Below are positions 45,551 to 53,920 of a stretch of 64,000 nt of DNA, one piece after another. The stretch is taken from positions 496,001 through 560,000 of the forward strand of contig NZ_CP007595.1 of assembly GCF_000785535.1 (NCBI RefSeq). The letters run 5' to 3'. The stretch comes from Arthrobacter sp. PAMC 25486 (GTDB lineage Bacteria > Actinomycetota > Actinomycetes > Actinomycetales > Micrococcaceae). A model generated the notes under the pieces. That model saw only the letters and a program-made list of their open reading frames with translations. It had not been told where the DNA came from and did no database searches. The position numbers were made by a program, and so were the translations under genes. Numbering within the stretch: the first letter of the stretch is position 1; each line of letters opens with the position of its first letter.

Positions 45551-46549
45551 TCAGACAGTTGCGGAGGCGAGCGCTGCCTGTGCGTTGAAGAGCGCTGCCG
45601 CGGTTGCCGGATCCCTGACCGTCACCGTCAGGCTCCGCCCCTCCGCGTCCTTGACGCGCAAGGCCTCACCATTGCGAAAAACAAGGGCCACAGAGCTGTT
45701 GGAGCCAATTCGAAGTCCCCAGCCCAAGAATTCCCCCAATCCACGCACCGCTGAAACGTCCGCGATCGTGGAGGCGGTGGCCGGCATGGTGAAGCGGCCC
45801 AGCCCCAGCAACGTGGTGCAGCGCAGGCCGCGGTGGTCCACGGTGACGTTCCAGCGGCCGCAAACAATGCCCAGAACCAGCAGGACGCCTCCAACAGGCG
45901 CCAACGCCCACATGTCTGTGGACACTGATGCAACCAGCAGTCCGGTCCCGCCAACGCCGCCAGCGAGCAGGAACACCCAGCCCGTGATGTGCTCGCTCCA
46001 GACCGCGATTTCCCCGGCACCCAGGTTCATGGGTGCAACCTCCGCCCCGGCACTGTCGGAAATTGCCAGGGGGCGCCCGCCCGCGACCAGCATGCAGAGC
46101 AGGCCATAGGCCACGCCGGCAACTGCCAGGACAAGCACGGCATTTCGGGGATCCGGTGCCGCAAGCGGATCAACAAGCCCCAGCTGCCGGTGCAGTACCA
46201 GCGGTACCGACAGGGCAATGATGAACGCGACGGCCGACAGTGCGCAGACATTGCCGCGGCGCCCCCAGCCAGTGAGCTTTCCGCTCCATTGCATAATGCA
46301 GAGCACTAGCACCATGGCCAGTGCCGAGCCGGACATTTGCAATGAGATGGCCAACGGGGAACCCTGCGTATTGACGGCTCCGGACGCCCAATCCCACTGC
46401 TGCGCGATTTCCTGAGGCAGACGGGGCAGCCAGCTGATGGCCAGTAACAAACCAGCCAGGATGATGCCGATGGTTGGGACAACAACGCCCAGCCACAGCC
46501 GCGGGTCCGGGGTGTCGTCCACCGGTTGCTTGTTCAAGGTTGTGGTCAT
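45551..46549 (-). CDS. DUF1648-domain membrane protein
   Basis: The 332-residue protein has about eight hydrophobic segments. Its start, VVVPTIGIILAGLLLAISWLPRLPQEIAQQWDW, is the DUF1648 pattern in which PxxIPxHW-like residues follow helix 1. The C-terminal third is a soluble domain ending with DPATAAALFNAQ. It is translationally coupled (ATGA) to the GntR regulator upstream, an arrangement seen for YtrA-regulated membrane proteins that respond to wall stress. Function is not established. Confidence 0.8.
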   Translation of the reverse strand: MTTTLNKQPVDDTPDPRLWLGVVVPTIGIILAGLLLAISWLPRLPQEIAQQWDWASGAVNTQGSPLAISLQMSGSALAMVLVLCIMQWSGKLTGWGRRGNVCALSAVAFIIALSVPLVLHRQLGLVDPLAAPDPRNAVLVLAVAGVAYGLLCMLVAGGRPLAISDSAGAEVAPMNLGAGEIAVWSEHITGWVFLLAGGVGGTGLLVASVSTDMWALAPVGGVLLVLGIVCGRWNVTVDHRGLRCTTLLGLGRFTMPATASTIADVSAVRGLGEFLGWGLRIGSNSSVALVFRNGEALRVKDAEGRSLTVTVRDPATAAALFNAQAALASATV

Positions 46550-46914
46550 GGTGTCTGGGTGCTTTCAAGTCGTGAACGGAAGAGTCCCAGGATCGTCTCG
46601 GCTGGCAGCTCAAGGCCCTTGAGCTGGTTGATGGCGTCGTCCAAAATTTTGGCGGCGCTGTCCCGGGTGGATTCCGGCACCGCAGTGACAACAGCACCCC
46701 GCCCCCGTCTCAGTTCAATGAGCCCTTCGTCCCGCAATCCCTGATAGGCGCGGAGGACGGTATGGAGACTGACATCCAACGAGTCACCCAGCGCCTTGGC
46801 ACTCGGCAACCGCTCGCCATCGCGGATGGAGCCGTTGAGGATGCCCTCACGCAACGCCTGGGCGATCTGCTCATGCAGGGGAAGCGCCTCGTTGGGTGTC
46901 AGTCGAATCAACAT
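46546..46914 (-). CDS. GntR-family regulator (YtrA subfamily)
   Basis: The 122-residue protein is a minimal GntR regulator: EQIAQALREGILNGSIRDGERLPSAKALGDSLDVSLHTVLRAYQGL is the winged HTH, here cited in parts, followed by RDEGLIELRRGRGAVVT and a short helical tail typical of YtrA. It overlaps the DUF1648 gene by four bases, and a strong inverted repeat lies 13 bases upstream of its start. Autoregulation and control of the membrane protein are likely. Confidence 0.88.
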   Translation of the reverse strand: MLIRLTPNEALPLHEQIAQALREGILNGSIRDGERLPSAKALGDSLDVSLHTVLRAYQGLRDEGLIELRRGRGAVVTAVPESTRDSAAKILDDAINQLKGLELPAETILGLFRSRLESTQTP

Positions 46915-46926
46915 GAAGCAAGTCTA

Positions 46927-46949
46927 TTGTTATATGAATAACATAACAA
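46927..46949. promoter_or_regulatory. GntR (YtrA-type) operator
   Basis: TTGTTAT (46927-46933) pairs with ATAACAA (46943-46949), and nested inside is GTTAT-ATGA-ATAAC. The double symmetry right upstream of the GntR start is a likely autoregulatory site overlapping the promoter. Confidence 0.7.
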
Positions 46950-46994
46950 CTTGAAGGGTGTTGGGCCGCGGCGCAACGGTGATTCGGGAACGGG

Positions 46995-47535
46995 TCAATG
47001 CACCAGGCCCAGTGTGTAGGCCACGAGCACGGTCTGCACGCGGTCTCCCATACCCGGCTTCGCGAGAATCCTGTTGATGTGGTTCTTCGCAGTTGTCGGC
47101 GTCAGGTAAAGGCGCTGGTTGATCTCAGTATTGGATAGTCCCGTAGCGATGCACGGGAAGACGTCGTGTCGCCGCCGGCTAAGAAGTTCGACGGCGGATC
47201 TGCCCGGTCTCGCTGGGCCCCCAACTGCCGCAGTGGTCCTCACACAGTGCTCCACGAGTGCCCGGGTGACGCACTGCTCCACGGCGGATTCACCGCCGGC
47301 GACCGTGCGCATTGCCTGGGTGGGGATATCCGGCGTCGTGCTTTTGAGCAGGAAGGCGCTGGCCCCCGCGCTCAGACCGCCAAAGGCGTACTTGCCGAGG
47401 TTGAAGGTGGTCAGTACGATCACCCTGCCGCGGAGGCGGGTGTTGATTTTGGTGGCCCCGGTGCCGCCCATGCGGACCAGCGGCTGGTCGTCGATGACGA
47501 GGATGTGGATGGGGGCTGTTTTAGGCAGTGCTCAC
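46995..47535 (-). pseudogene. NarL/LuxR response regulator with internal deletion
   Basis: The frame begins IHILVIDDQPLVRMG, the first strand of a receiver domain, then jumps directly to GGTGATKINTR-LRGRVIVLTTFNLGKYAFGGLSAGASAFLLKS, i.e. beyond the phosphoacceptor Asp. About 40 residues including that Asp are missing. The LuxR HTH (GLSNTEINQRLYLTPTTAKNHINRIL) is intact. No good start exists: the only GTG (47535) is one base out of frame with the receiver start. It lies downstream of a ruined kinase. Confidence 0.75.
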
Positions 47536-47589
47536 CTCGGTGTCATTCGGGTGACATGGCAAATGTTGGGAGTCAGCGCCAGCTAGGCG

Positions 47590-48080
47590 GTCGTTCACAA
47601 GCACCCGGCCAGCCCCCGGCCGGCGCTCGCCTCTGGAAGCGGAGTGCCGTTGTTGGCAATGCCCACGTGCACGTGATCCCCGGTGGTGGATATTTCAACC
47701 TCGACGGCGGTTGCGCCCGCTGCGTGGCGCAGGCAGTTGGTCCGCGACTCCTGGGCATTCCGACATTCCGGTACACGATTATGGCAGGCGCCGTGTCCGA
47801 CGGGAGGGGAAGGACCCCCTGGCCAGCGTGAAGGGCAGCCCCGCACTGCGGGAGACGTTCGCCGACTCACTCAGCGACGGCAGGTTGTGCCCGCTCCAGT
47901 TCAGTTGCAGGTCCAGGCCGGCATTGTCGATGTGCAGCAGCTCCAGGATGCGGCGCATGTCTGCGAGCGCCGTGCGTTCGGGGCGCTTTTGCCAGCGGCG
48001 GTGGACGCTGGCCAGGGTTGATGTTTGGGGCGTGGGGCGTGCCGGATTGCTGGAAACTGTTGTTCGTTGGCGAAGCTGCG
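47590..48080 (-). pseudogene. decayed histidine kinase (NarL-partner type)
   Basis: Minus-strand fragments in different frames match the C-terminal half of a HisKA_3 kinase: ALADMRRILELLHIDNAGLDL and RSAGLPFTLARGS (about 47820-47975), then NCLRHAAGATAVEVEISTTG and IANNGTPLPEASAGRGLAG (about 47597-47750) with the N-box and G-box of HATPase_c. The membrane sensor half and the phospho-His region are gone. With the deleted regulator next door this is a dead two-component system. Confidence 0.7.
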
Positions 48081-48103
48081 TGCGCAGATGGAAGACTGGG
48101 GCC

Positions 48104-48532
48104 ATGACCCATGTGGATGACTTTGACCTGATTGCCGGCCCTCCCGCGCTCGCAGACTATCTGCGCCTGCGCCAGGAGTCGGGCTTGTCGCAAAAAACGC
48201 CAGAGCAGGCTGCGGGGGCTTTGTCCGGCAGCTGGTTCTTCTGCCACGTGCGGGAGGTTGCATCGGGCCGGACTGTGGCCATGGGCCGGGTTATTGGCGA
48301 CGGAGGCTGGTGCTTCCACATTGCCGACATGGCCACCCTGCCTGAATATCAGGGCCGCGGCCTGGGGCGGCGGGTCATCGACATGCTCGTGGCACACATT
48401 CGTGGGCATGCCCCGGAAAACCCCTACATCACCCTGATTGCCGACCCGCCCGGGCGGCGCCTGTACGAAAAGGCCGGCTTTGGCGACATCAACCCCTCCC
48501 GTGGCATGGAGCTGCCATGGGTGCGCCCCTGA
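48104..48532 (+). CDS. GNAT-family N-acetyltransferase
   Basis: ATG 48104 starts a 142-residue protein (MTHVDDFDLIAGPPALADYLRLRQESG). Motif A is intact: MATLPEYQGRGLGRRVIDMLVAH (Q/R-x-x-G-x-G/A pyrophosphate loop), followed by TLIADPPGRRLYEKAGF (motif B). It should transfer acetyl from acetyl-CoA to an unknown amine. The longer open frame upstream is out of character and overlaps the kinase ruin. Confidence 0.9.
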   Translation: MTHVDDFDLIAGPPALADYLRLRQESGLSQKTPEQAAGALSGSWFFCHVREVASGRTVAMGRVIGDGGWCFHIADMATLPEYQGRGLGRRVIDMLVAHIRGHAPENPYITLIADPPGRRLYEKAGFGDINPSRGMELPWVRP

Positions 48533-48599
48533 GGCGACATCACTTCGACCGACAACCCGTCAGCTGGCAACACCAGATCTGGCTGGAAAGGAACCCTCC

Positions 48600-49223
48600 A
48601 TGGATCTTGAGAGCAATCCCCAGCGGGCAGCCGAGCTGGTCCGCGAGGCACAGGTCCGCCTCATGCGCCGGGTGGAACAGTTGGACGACAGTGACATGCG
48701 CTCGGCGAGCGCCCTGCCCGGGTGGAGCGTGGGCCATGTCCTGACGCACCTGGCCCGCAATGCGGATGCGCACGCGCGGCGCCTAGCCGGTTCGCTGGTG
48801 GGGGAAGACGTGCCGAAGTATGAGCAAGGACAGGAGCAGCGGGCCAGTGAGATTGAGTCCGGGGCCGGCCGCCCCGCCGCGGAGATCCTCGCCGACCTCG
48901 CGGCAAGCCAAGGCATGATCGAAGATATATTCGAACAGTGTTCGGCTGCTGGCTGGCCCAACGGACACTTCCTCGGCGGCGGCGATTATGGGGTAGTTGA
49001 CTGCCCTGCGCACCGGCTGCGCGAGGTCGAAATGCATCACGTGGACCTCGGACTCGGCTACACGCCCCTGGATTGGCCGGAGGAGTATGTTGACTGGGAT
49101 CTGACGGTACTGCTCGCCAGCACCTCCAGCCGGATGGGGTCGCCCGATACCCGCCGGGCGTTCATGGCGTGGCTGGCCGGGCGCGGCCCGCTGGATCCGG
49201 ATACCTCGCTAAAGCCTTGGTGA
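48600..49223 (+). CDS. maleylpyruvate-isomerase-like (mycothiol-dependent MDMPI/DinB fold) protein
   Basis: The start is ATG 48600 (MDLESNPQRAAELVREAQ) behind AAAGGA. The 207-residue protein has the fold signature GWSVGHVLTHLARNADAHARRL and the metal-ligand EVEMHHVDLGLGY, giving the three-His site of mycothiol-dependent isomerases, and a C-terminal VDWDLTVLLAS. Relatives isomerise maleylpyruvate or handle thiols. It lies 67 bases after the GNAT gene and may be cotranscribed. Confidence 0.85.
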   Translation: MDLESNPQRAAELVREAQVRLMRRVEQLDDSDMRSASALPGWSVGHVLTHLARNADAHARRLAGSLVGEDVPKYEQGQEQRASEIESGAGRPAAEILADLAASQGMIEDIFEQCSAAGWPNGHFLGGGDYGVVDCPAHRLREVEMHHVDLGLGYTPLDWPEEYVDWDLTVLLASTSSRMGSPDTRRAFMAWLAGRGPLDPDTSLKPW

Positions 49224-49380
49224 CAGGGGCCGCCCTCCTGGAATGGTTGGCCCGCCCGGAGGGGCCGCCCTCCTGGCGAGGCCGGGCGCCGTCGTGCTTC
49301 ATGGGAGGCGCAACCGGAAGGTGCCAGCGAACTGTCAGTCAACTTTCAGTGCCGCCGAGCCCCAACGCGACTACCATTAA

Positions 49381-49399
49381 TAGTTAGCAGAGGTAACTA
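49381..49399. promoter_or_regulatory. inverted repeat upstream of the MFS pump
   Basis: TAGTTA (49381-49386) and TAACTA (49394-49399) are perfect arms with a 7-base spacer, 40 bases upstream of the MFS start. The size fits a MarR- or TetR-type regulator, but no regulator gene is next to it. Confidence 0.6.
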
Positions 49400-49438
49400 A
49401 TTCCCCTGCCCCAGATCTATTCGAGGGGGCTGGCAGGC

Positions 49439-51316
49439 GTGCTTCAGGCCAAGCTGCAGGGTGTGGACAGAGGGTCGGACCGGAGAACCCGGGACCTGGC
49501 CAAGCCGCACTACAAGTGGATCGTCCTTTCCAATACCACCCTCGGCGTGCTTATGGCATCCATCAACGCCTCCATCTTGCTGATCGCGCTGCCCGACATC
49601 TTCCGCGGCGTCGGCATCAATCCGCTGGCCCCGGGCAACACCAGCCTGCTGCTGTGGCTGATCATGGGCTACATGGTGGTCACGGCCGTGCTGGTGGTCA
49701 GCTTTGGCCGGCTGGGCGACATGTACGGCCGTGTGAAAATGTACAACGCCGGCTTCGCCATCTTCACGGTGTTCTCGATCCTGCTGGCGGTCACGTGGCT
49801 GCAGGGCACGCCAGCTGTGATGTGGCTGATCGTCATGCGCATCCTCCAGGGCGTGGGCGGGGCGATGCTGATGGCCAATTCAAACGCCATCATCACCGAC
49901 GCCTTCCCCGTGGACCAGCGAGGCCTGGCCCTGGGGCTGAACCAGGTGGCCGGCATTGCAGGATCGTTCCTGGGCCTGATCATTGGCGGGCTGCTCGGCC
50001 CCATCGACTGGCGCCTGGTCTTCCTCGTCTCGGTGCCGGTGGGCATCTTCGGCACCGTCTGGGCCTACCTGCGACTGCACGAAACTGGCACGCGCCAGCC
50101 GGCGCGGCTTGACTGGTGGGGCAACGGGACCTTCGCCGGGGGCCTGATCGCTGTCCTGGTCGGCATCACCTACGGCATCCAGCCCTATGGCGGCCACACC
50201 ATGGGCTGGACCAACCCGTGGGTGCTGGCAGCGTTGGTGGGCGGCGCCGTCGTCCTGGGCATCTTCGTGGTGGTGGAGCTGCGGGTGGACGAACCCATGT
50301 TCGAACTCTCCCTCTTCCGCATCCGGGCGTTCACGGCCGGCAACCTCGCCAGCCTGCTCTCCGCCATCGGCCGCGGCGGGCTGATGTTCATTCTGATCAT
50401 CTGGCTGCAGGGTATCTGGCTCCCGCGCCACGGCTGCAGCTTTGTTGACGCCCCGCTCTGGGCAGGCATCTACATGTTGCCGCTGACGGCCGGCTTCCTC
50501 GTGGCCGGGCCCATCTCGGGCGCCATTTCCGACCGCCGCGGCGCCCGCCTGCTCGCTACCGGCGGCATGGTGGTGGCCGCGCTGAGCTTCGGCTGGCTGC
50601 TGCTGTTGCCCGTGAACTTCGACTACTGGACGTTCGCCCTGGCCCTGCTGCTGAACGGCATCGGCATGGGCCTGTTCGCCGCGCCCAACCGCGCCGGCAT
50701 CATGAACGCCCTGCCGCCCAACCGCCGCGGCGTGGGTGCGGGCATGAGCACCACCTTCCAAAACTCCGCCATGGTGCTCTCCATCGGCATCTTCTTCTCC
50801 CTCATGGTCACCGGCCTGGCCCGCACCCTGCCCGCCACCTTGAATGCCGGGCTGAGCGCCCATGGTGTGGCCGCGGTCGACGCCGGACGGGTCGCCAACC
50901 TGCCCCCGGTCTCCGTCCTGTTTGCCTCACTGTTGGGCTACAACCCGGTCCAGACGCTGTTGGGTCCGGCCGCGCTGTCGCAGCTTCCCCCGTCCGACGC
51001 CGCCTACCTCACCGGTCGCGGCTTTTTCCCGGCGCTCATTTCCGGCCCCTTCGCCGACGGGCTGACCGTGGCATTTGGCTTCGCGATCGTCGCGTGTTTG
51101 GTTGCGGCGGTGGCCTCGGCCCTGCGCGGCGGGAAGTACGCGTACGGGGACGGGTCGGGCGCCGGGTACGGGGACGGGAACATGAACGCCGCCGGCGTGG
51201 GAGCCGATCATGCCGCCATCGTGGCCGGCTCAGCTGTCTTGGCCGCGTCTGGTGCGCGAGATCGGTGGCAACCCGCAGCGTCTTTCCCTCCACAGCACCG
51301 AACCCGCCCAAAATAG
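49439..51316 (+). CDS. MFS drug-efflux transporter, DHA2 (14-TM) family
   Basis: The likely start is GTG 49439, giving 625 residues. DHA2 features: NTTLGVLMASINASILLIALP, SFGRLGDMYGRVKMYNAGF (motif A), RILQGVGGAMLMANSNAIITDAFP (motif C region), and VAGIAGSFLGLIIGGLL. Fourteen hydrophobic helices are evident, with a Gly/Ala-rich, Tyr-Gly repeat tail (YGDGSGAGYGDGNMNAAG) after the last one. Members extrude antibiotics and detergents using the proton gradient. The unusual disordered tail is not standard. Confidence 0.92.
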   Translation: MLQAKLQGVDRGSDRRTRDLAKPHYKWIVLSNTTLGVLMASINASILLIALPDIFRGVGINPLAPGNTSLLLWLIMGYMVVTAVLVVSFGRLGDMYGRVKMYNAGFAIFTVFSILLAVTWLQGTPAVMWLIVMRILQGVGGAMLMANSNAIITDAFPVDQRGLALGLNQVAGIAGSFLGLIIGGLLGPIDWRLVFLVSVPVGIFGTVWAYLRLHETGTRQPARLDWWGNGTFAGGLIAVLVGITYGIQPYGGHTMGWTNPWVLAALVGGAVVLGIFVVVELRVDEPMFELSLFRIRAFTAGNLASLLSAIGRGGLMFILIIWLQGIWLPRHGCSFVDAPLWAGIYMLPLTAGFLVAGPISGAISDRRGARLLATGGMVVAALSFGWLLLLPVNFDYWTFALALLLNGIGMGLFAAPNRAGIMNALPPNRRGVGAGMSTTFQNSAMVLSIGIFFSLMVTGLARTLPATLNAGLSAHGVAAVDAGRVANLPPVSVLFASLLGYNPVQTLLGPAALSQLPPSDAAYLTGRGFFPALISGPFADGLTVAFGFAIVACLVAAVASALRGGKYAYGDGSGAGYGDGNMNAAGVGADHAAIVAGSAVLAASGARDRWQPAASFPPQHRTRPK

Positions 51317-51540
51317 TGGGCTCGCTCAACATCGGACGGTGATTGCGCAAAAAGACGGTTGTCTACCACCCGCTTTTTACGCAAACGGCGTCCCTTTTGC
51401 GATTGTGGTGCCCAAACCGGACGGATGACCCCGTTCCTGCGGCCCGAACAGTCCACGTGAAAGATTAGAACACTAATTCGAACACCGATTCGAACGCGTT
51501 GGCAGCGTCGGTGGCGTGTGGGCCCGATTCCGGTCGTTCC
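51317..51540. repeat. intergenic region with three CTTTTTRCGCAA-like words
   Basis: Between the convergent MFS and DUF1990 genes the word CTTTTTGCGCAAT occurs inverted near 51336, CTTTTTACGCAAA forward near 51369, and CCTTTTGCGATTG near 51391. Two direct ATTCGAAC copies lie at 51476-51495. No coding frame is supported. Confidence 0.5.
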
Positions 51541-53175
51541 TTAGTGCAGCGCTCGCAGGTAGCGTCTGCGTACGACTTTCTGGGTGATCATCAGGAGTGG
51601 AAACAGGGCCCGCCACGGCTGCTGCGGTGCTGCCCGCGTGAGTGACCGGATGGTCAGGTGCACCTCCTCGCCAAGGCGGTGCACGATGAACGCCTCCTCG
51701 CCACTGACGGGATGCCCCGGCAGGGTGCGATAGGCGAAGCCGACCCGGTCCGGCTCCTCCACCAAGGCCACCACCTCCACCGGCTCAACAACCTTGACGC
51801 CGAGGAAGCTGGCGGTGACGTTGACCTGGTCGCCTTCGGACACAGGCCCGGGTGTGTCCACCGTAAAGCCGCTGCGCGTCTTCACCTTCCAGCGCAGCAC
51901 GTCGGCTGAAACGCGCTGCCACAGCTCCTCGCCCGCACCCAGTCTGGCCATTTCGGATGACACCCGGTAGCCGCTGTGGTTGGCGGACCAATCGCTGCGG
52001 GCCGGCATGGTCAGGCTGCGCCGCCGTTCTCCCTGTGCCGCCCACCCCGGTCCATCCTGGTCCTGCAGCCACGTCTGGCGTGAGGTGGGATCGCCGCTGA
52101 CATCGCGGAGCCAGTACGTCGCGTCCGGGTCCCAGCCCGCCAATACGCTGGCACGGCCGTCGTCGACGGGGATGACAACACCCGCCGTTGTCAGGTAGCC
52201 GCCCATGGTGAGGTGCACGCCGTCGTACTTCTCCTGGAAGCGGGACCAGTCAGGCATGACCCATGAACCGATCCGCCCGGTGGTGCGGTACCAGTCGTGG
52301 CGTTTGGCGGCGGTGACCTCCAGCGAGTGCTCGCGGCACAGCTGCGCCCATGCAGCGGGGGAGTCGATCTCGAAGATTCGCGCACCGTGCGGCGCGTGCA
52401 ACTGCTCAATGGCGGCTTCCGTTTCGCCGAATCCGTCCTCCACGAGCCACAGGCCCGCAGGACCATGGGCGCCCAATGAGCGCGTGCTGCTGGCCAGGCC
52501 CGACGGCGGCCGGGACCACCAGGCGCCGCTAAAGTTCGCCGTGGGGTCACTGGGTCGGTCCGTGGCGGAGCGCAGTTCCTCGGAATTCACGTCCAGGCGC
52601 CACTGCTCGAGCGTCTCCGCAGCGCCCTTGCGCGCCGGAGGGGGACGGGGCGGATCGTCAAAAAACGTGACTGCCCACTGACCGGCCGGATCCGTGGGTG
52701 GCGTCCACCATTGCGTATGGGGCGAGTCCGCCAGCAGCTGTGCGAAGCGGCGGAGGGCGCGGCGCATTTTTGGTGTCGCGGCCAGGACGTCGTCGCCATC
52801 CGGTTCCTGCCAATAGCGTGCCGAGTTCACGGTGGAACACAGAGCTTCGAGGAGACCGGTCTCGGTGAGCAGGGGGAGCGGCAGAGCGTCAAGCAGGGCC
52901 GCCACCTCATGGGGAGTTGGTGTGGGCAGTTCGGCATCCGATCCGGGGCCGAACATGACAACAGATCGCCCCCGGCCGGGGTCAAGGTGGTAGGAGGCGT
53001 AAAACCGGGCCATGCCAAAGTCACTCTGGCCGGCTTCCACGGAAGCTGCCGTGGCGGCCATGTCAGCTAGCTCGAGGCACAACCGCCTGCCGCGCGGTCC
53101 GGCAAGCAGCGCTGCGGGATCCAAGTCAGTGGGATCCAGATCAGGCGGGCCCGGCGTGGCGGGTGTTGGTGTCAT
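51541..53175 (-). CDS. DUF1990 protein with a large novel N-terminal domain
   Basis: The 544-residue protein ends in a recognisable DUF1990 domain from about residue 385 (SGYRVSSEMARLGAGEELWQR, VEVVALVEEPDRVGFAYRTL, GHPVSGEEAFIVHRLGEEVHL, FPLLMITQKVVRRRYL). Stand-alone DUF1990 proteins are only about 170 residues; here 380 residues of unknown fold precede it, with GSWVMPDWSRFQEKYDGVHL, AYLTTAGVVIPVDDG-like strands and WDPDATYWLRDVSG. No signal peptide or membrane helix. Function unknown; the two-part architecture is unusual. Confidence 0.7.
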   Translation of the reverse strand: MTPTPATPGPPDLDPTDLDPAALLAGPRGRRLCLELADMAATAASVEAGQSDFGMARFYASYHLDPGRGRSVVMFGPGSDAELPTPTPHEVAALLDALPLPLLTETGLLEALCSTVNSARYWQEPDGDDVLAATPKMRRALRRFAQLLADSPHTQWWTPPTDPAGQWAVTFFDDPPRPPPARKGAAETLEQWRLDVNSEELRSATDRPSDPTANFSGAWWSRPPSGLASSTRSLGAHGPAGLWLVEDGFGETEAAIEQLHAPHGARIFEIDSPAAWAQLCREHSLEVTAAKRHDWYRTTGRIGSWVMPDWSRFQEKYDGVHLTMGGYLTTAGVVIPVDDGRASVLAGWDPDATYWLRDVSGDPTSRQTWLQDQDGPGWAAQGERRRSLTMPARSDWSANHSGYRVSSEMARLGAGEELWQRVSADVLRWKVKTRSGFTVDTPGPVSEGDQVNVTASFLGVKVVEPVEVVALVEEPDRVGFAYRTLPGHPVSGEEAFIVHRLGEEVHLTIRSLTRAAPQQPWRALFPLLMITQKVVRRRYLRALH

Positions 53176-53250
53176 GGGCTCAGCCTACCGGCGGGGCGGT
53201 CGCGGCCAGGGGCGTACCTCTTCGGGCTGAAATCGTCAGGCGTGCAGTGT

Positions 53251-53736
53251 TCAATCCAGCTGCACCCGGCAGCTCTTGCCTGTCAGATCCCCGTTGACGG
53301 TGAACTCGATGGTGAGGTGTTTGACACCTGCGGGCGGTTCCGGCACAAACGTCCAAGAACCGTCCCAATCCGTGCCGGTCCCTGCCCACTGCCCGCCGAC
53401 ACAACGATAGTCGGTGTCGTGATTGTCGGTGATGACGGGCTTGACCGCACTCAGGACCACCTGACCCGGCATGGGCGGGGGAGAGCCCGCTTTGCCCTTG
53501 CCGTGCAGCTTTTGCTCGGCGTCCCATGCCTCGAATGCTTCAAGGTAAGCGAGGTCCCTGTGCTGAGTCTCTAGATTCCTGTTAGCCTCAAGCCCGATCC
53601 TGACGCCGCGCTCGCCCGGTTTGGCGCCGTGATGTACGGGTGCGTCAGACGTCAGCTCAACACCGGCCAGCCGTACATCCACGCCCTCGTTGCTCGCGAC
53701 GATCAGGTCCCCGGGTGCCCACACGATGACTGTCAT
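53251..53736 (-). CDS. hypothetical protein (161 aa)
   Basis: Starts at ATG 53736 (MTVIVWAPGDLIVASNEGVDV). The protein alternates short beta strands with a charged central helix (YLEAFEAWDAEQKLHGKGK) and ends WTFVPEPPAGVKHLTIEFTV plus VNGDLTGKSCRVQLD. No membrane segment or signal. I do not recognise the family. Coding statistics by eye (third-position G/C) support a real gene on this strand. Confidence 0.6.
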   Translation of the reverse strand: MTVIVWAPGDLIVASNEGVDVRLAGVELTSDAPVHHGAKPGERGVRIGLEANRNLETQHRDLAYLEAFEAWDAEQKLHGKGKAGSPPPMPGQVVLSAVKPVITDNHDTDYRCVGGQWAGTGTDWDGSWTFVPEPPAGVKHLTIEFTVNGDLTGKSCRVQLD

Positions 53737-53920
53737 AAGAGCAGCCTATCTGCATGCCGGGTGGGCGGATCCAGAAGCGGAGATTCTTTTGCAATCTCTG
53801 AAATGACGGTTGTCCACGTGAACCGCCCATGCAAGCATGAGTCCGCCTCGAGCTGTCCCTGCCCGGCAACACCCGCACGGCAGTTGGGGCGATCGGGCCG
53901 CTGCCATTAAGGCAGGGATC

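Noticed and set aside
51476..51495. LexA-type SOS box
   Set aside because: The actinobacterial box has CGAAC-N4-GTTCG; here the second half is a direct, not inverted, copy, and the site is between convergent gene ends.
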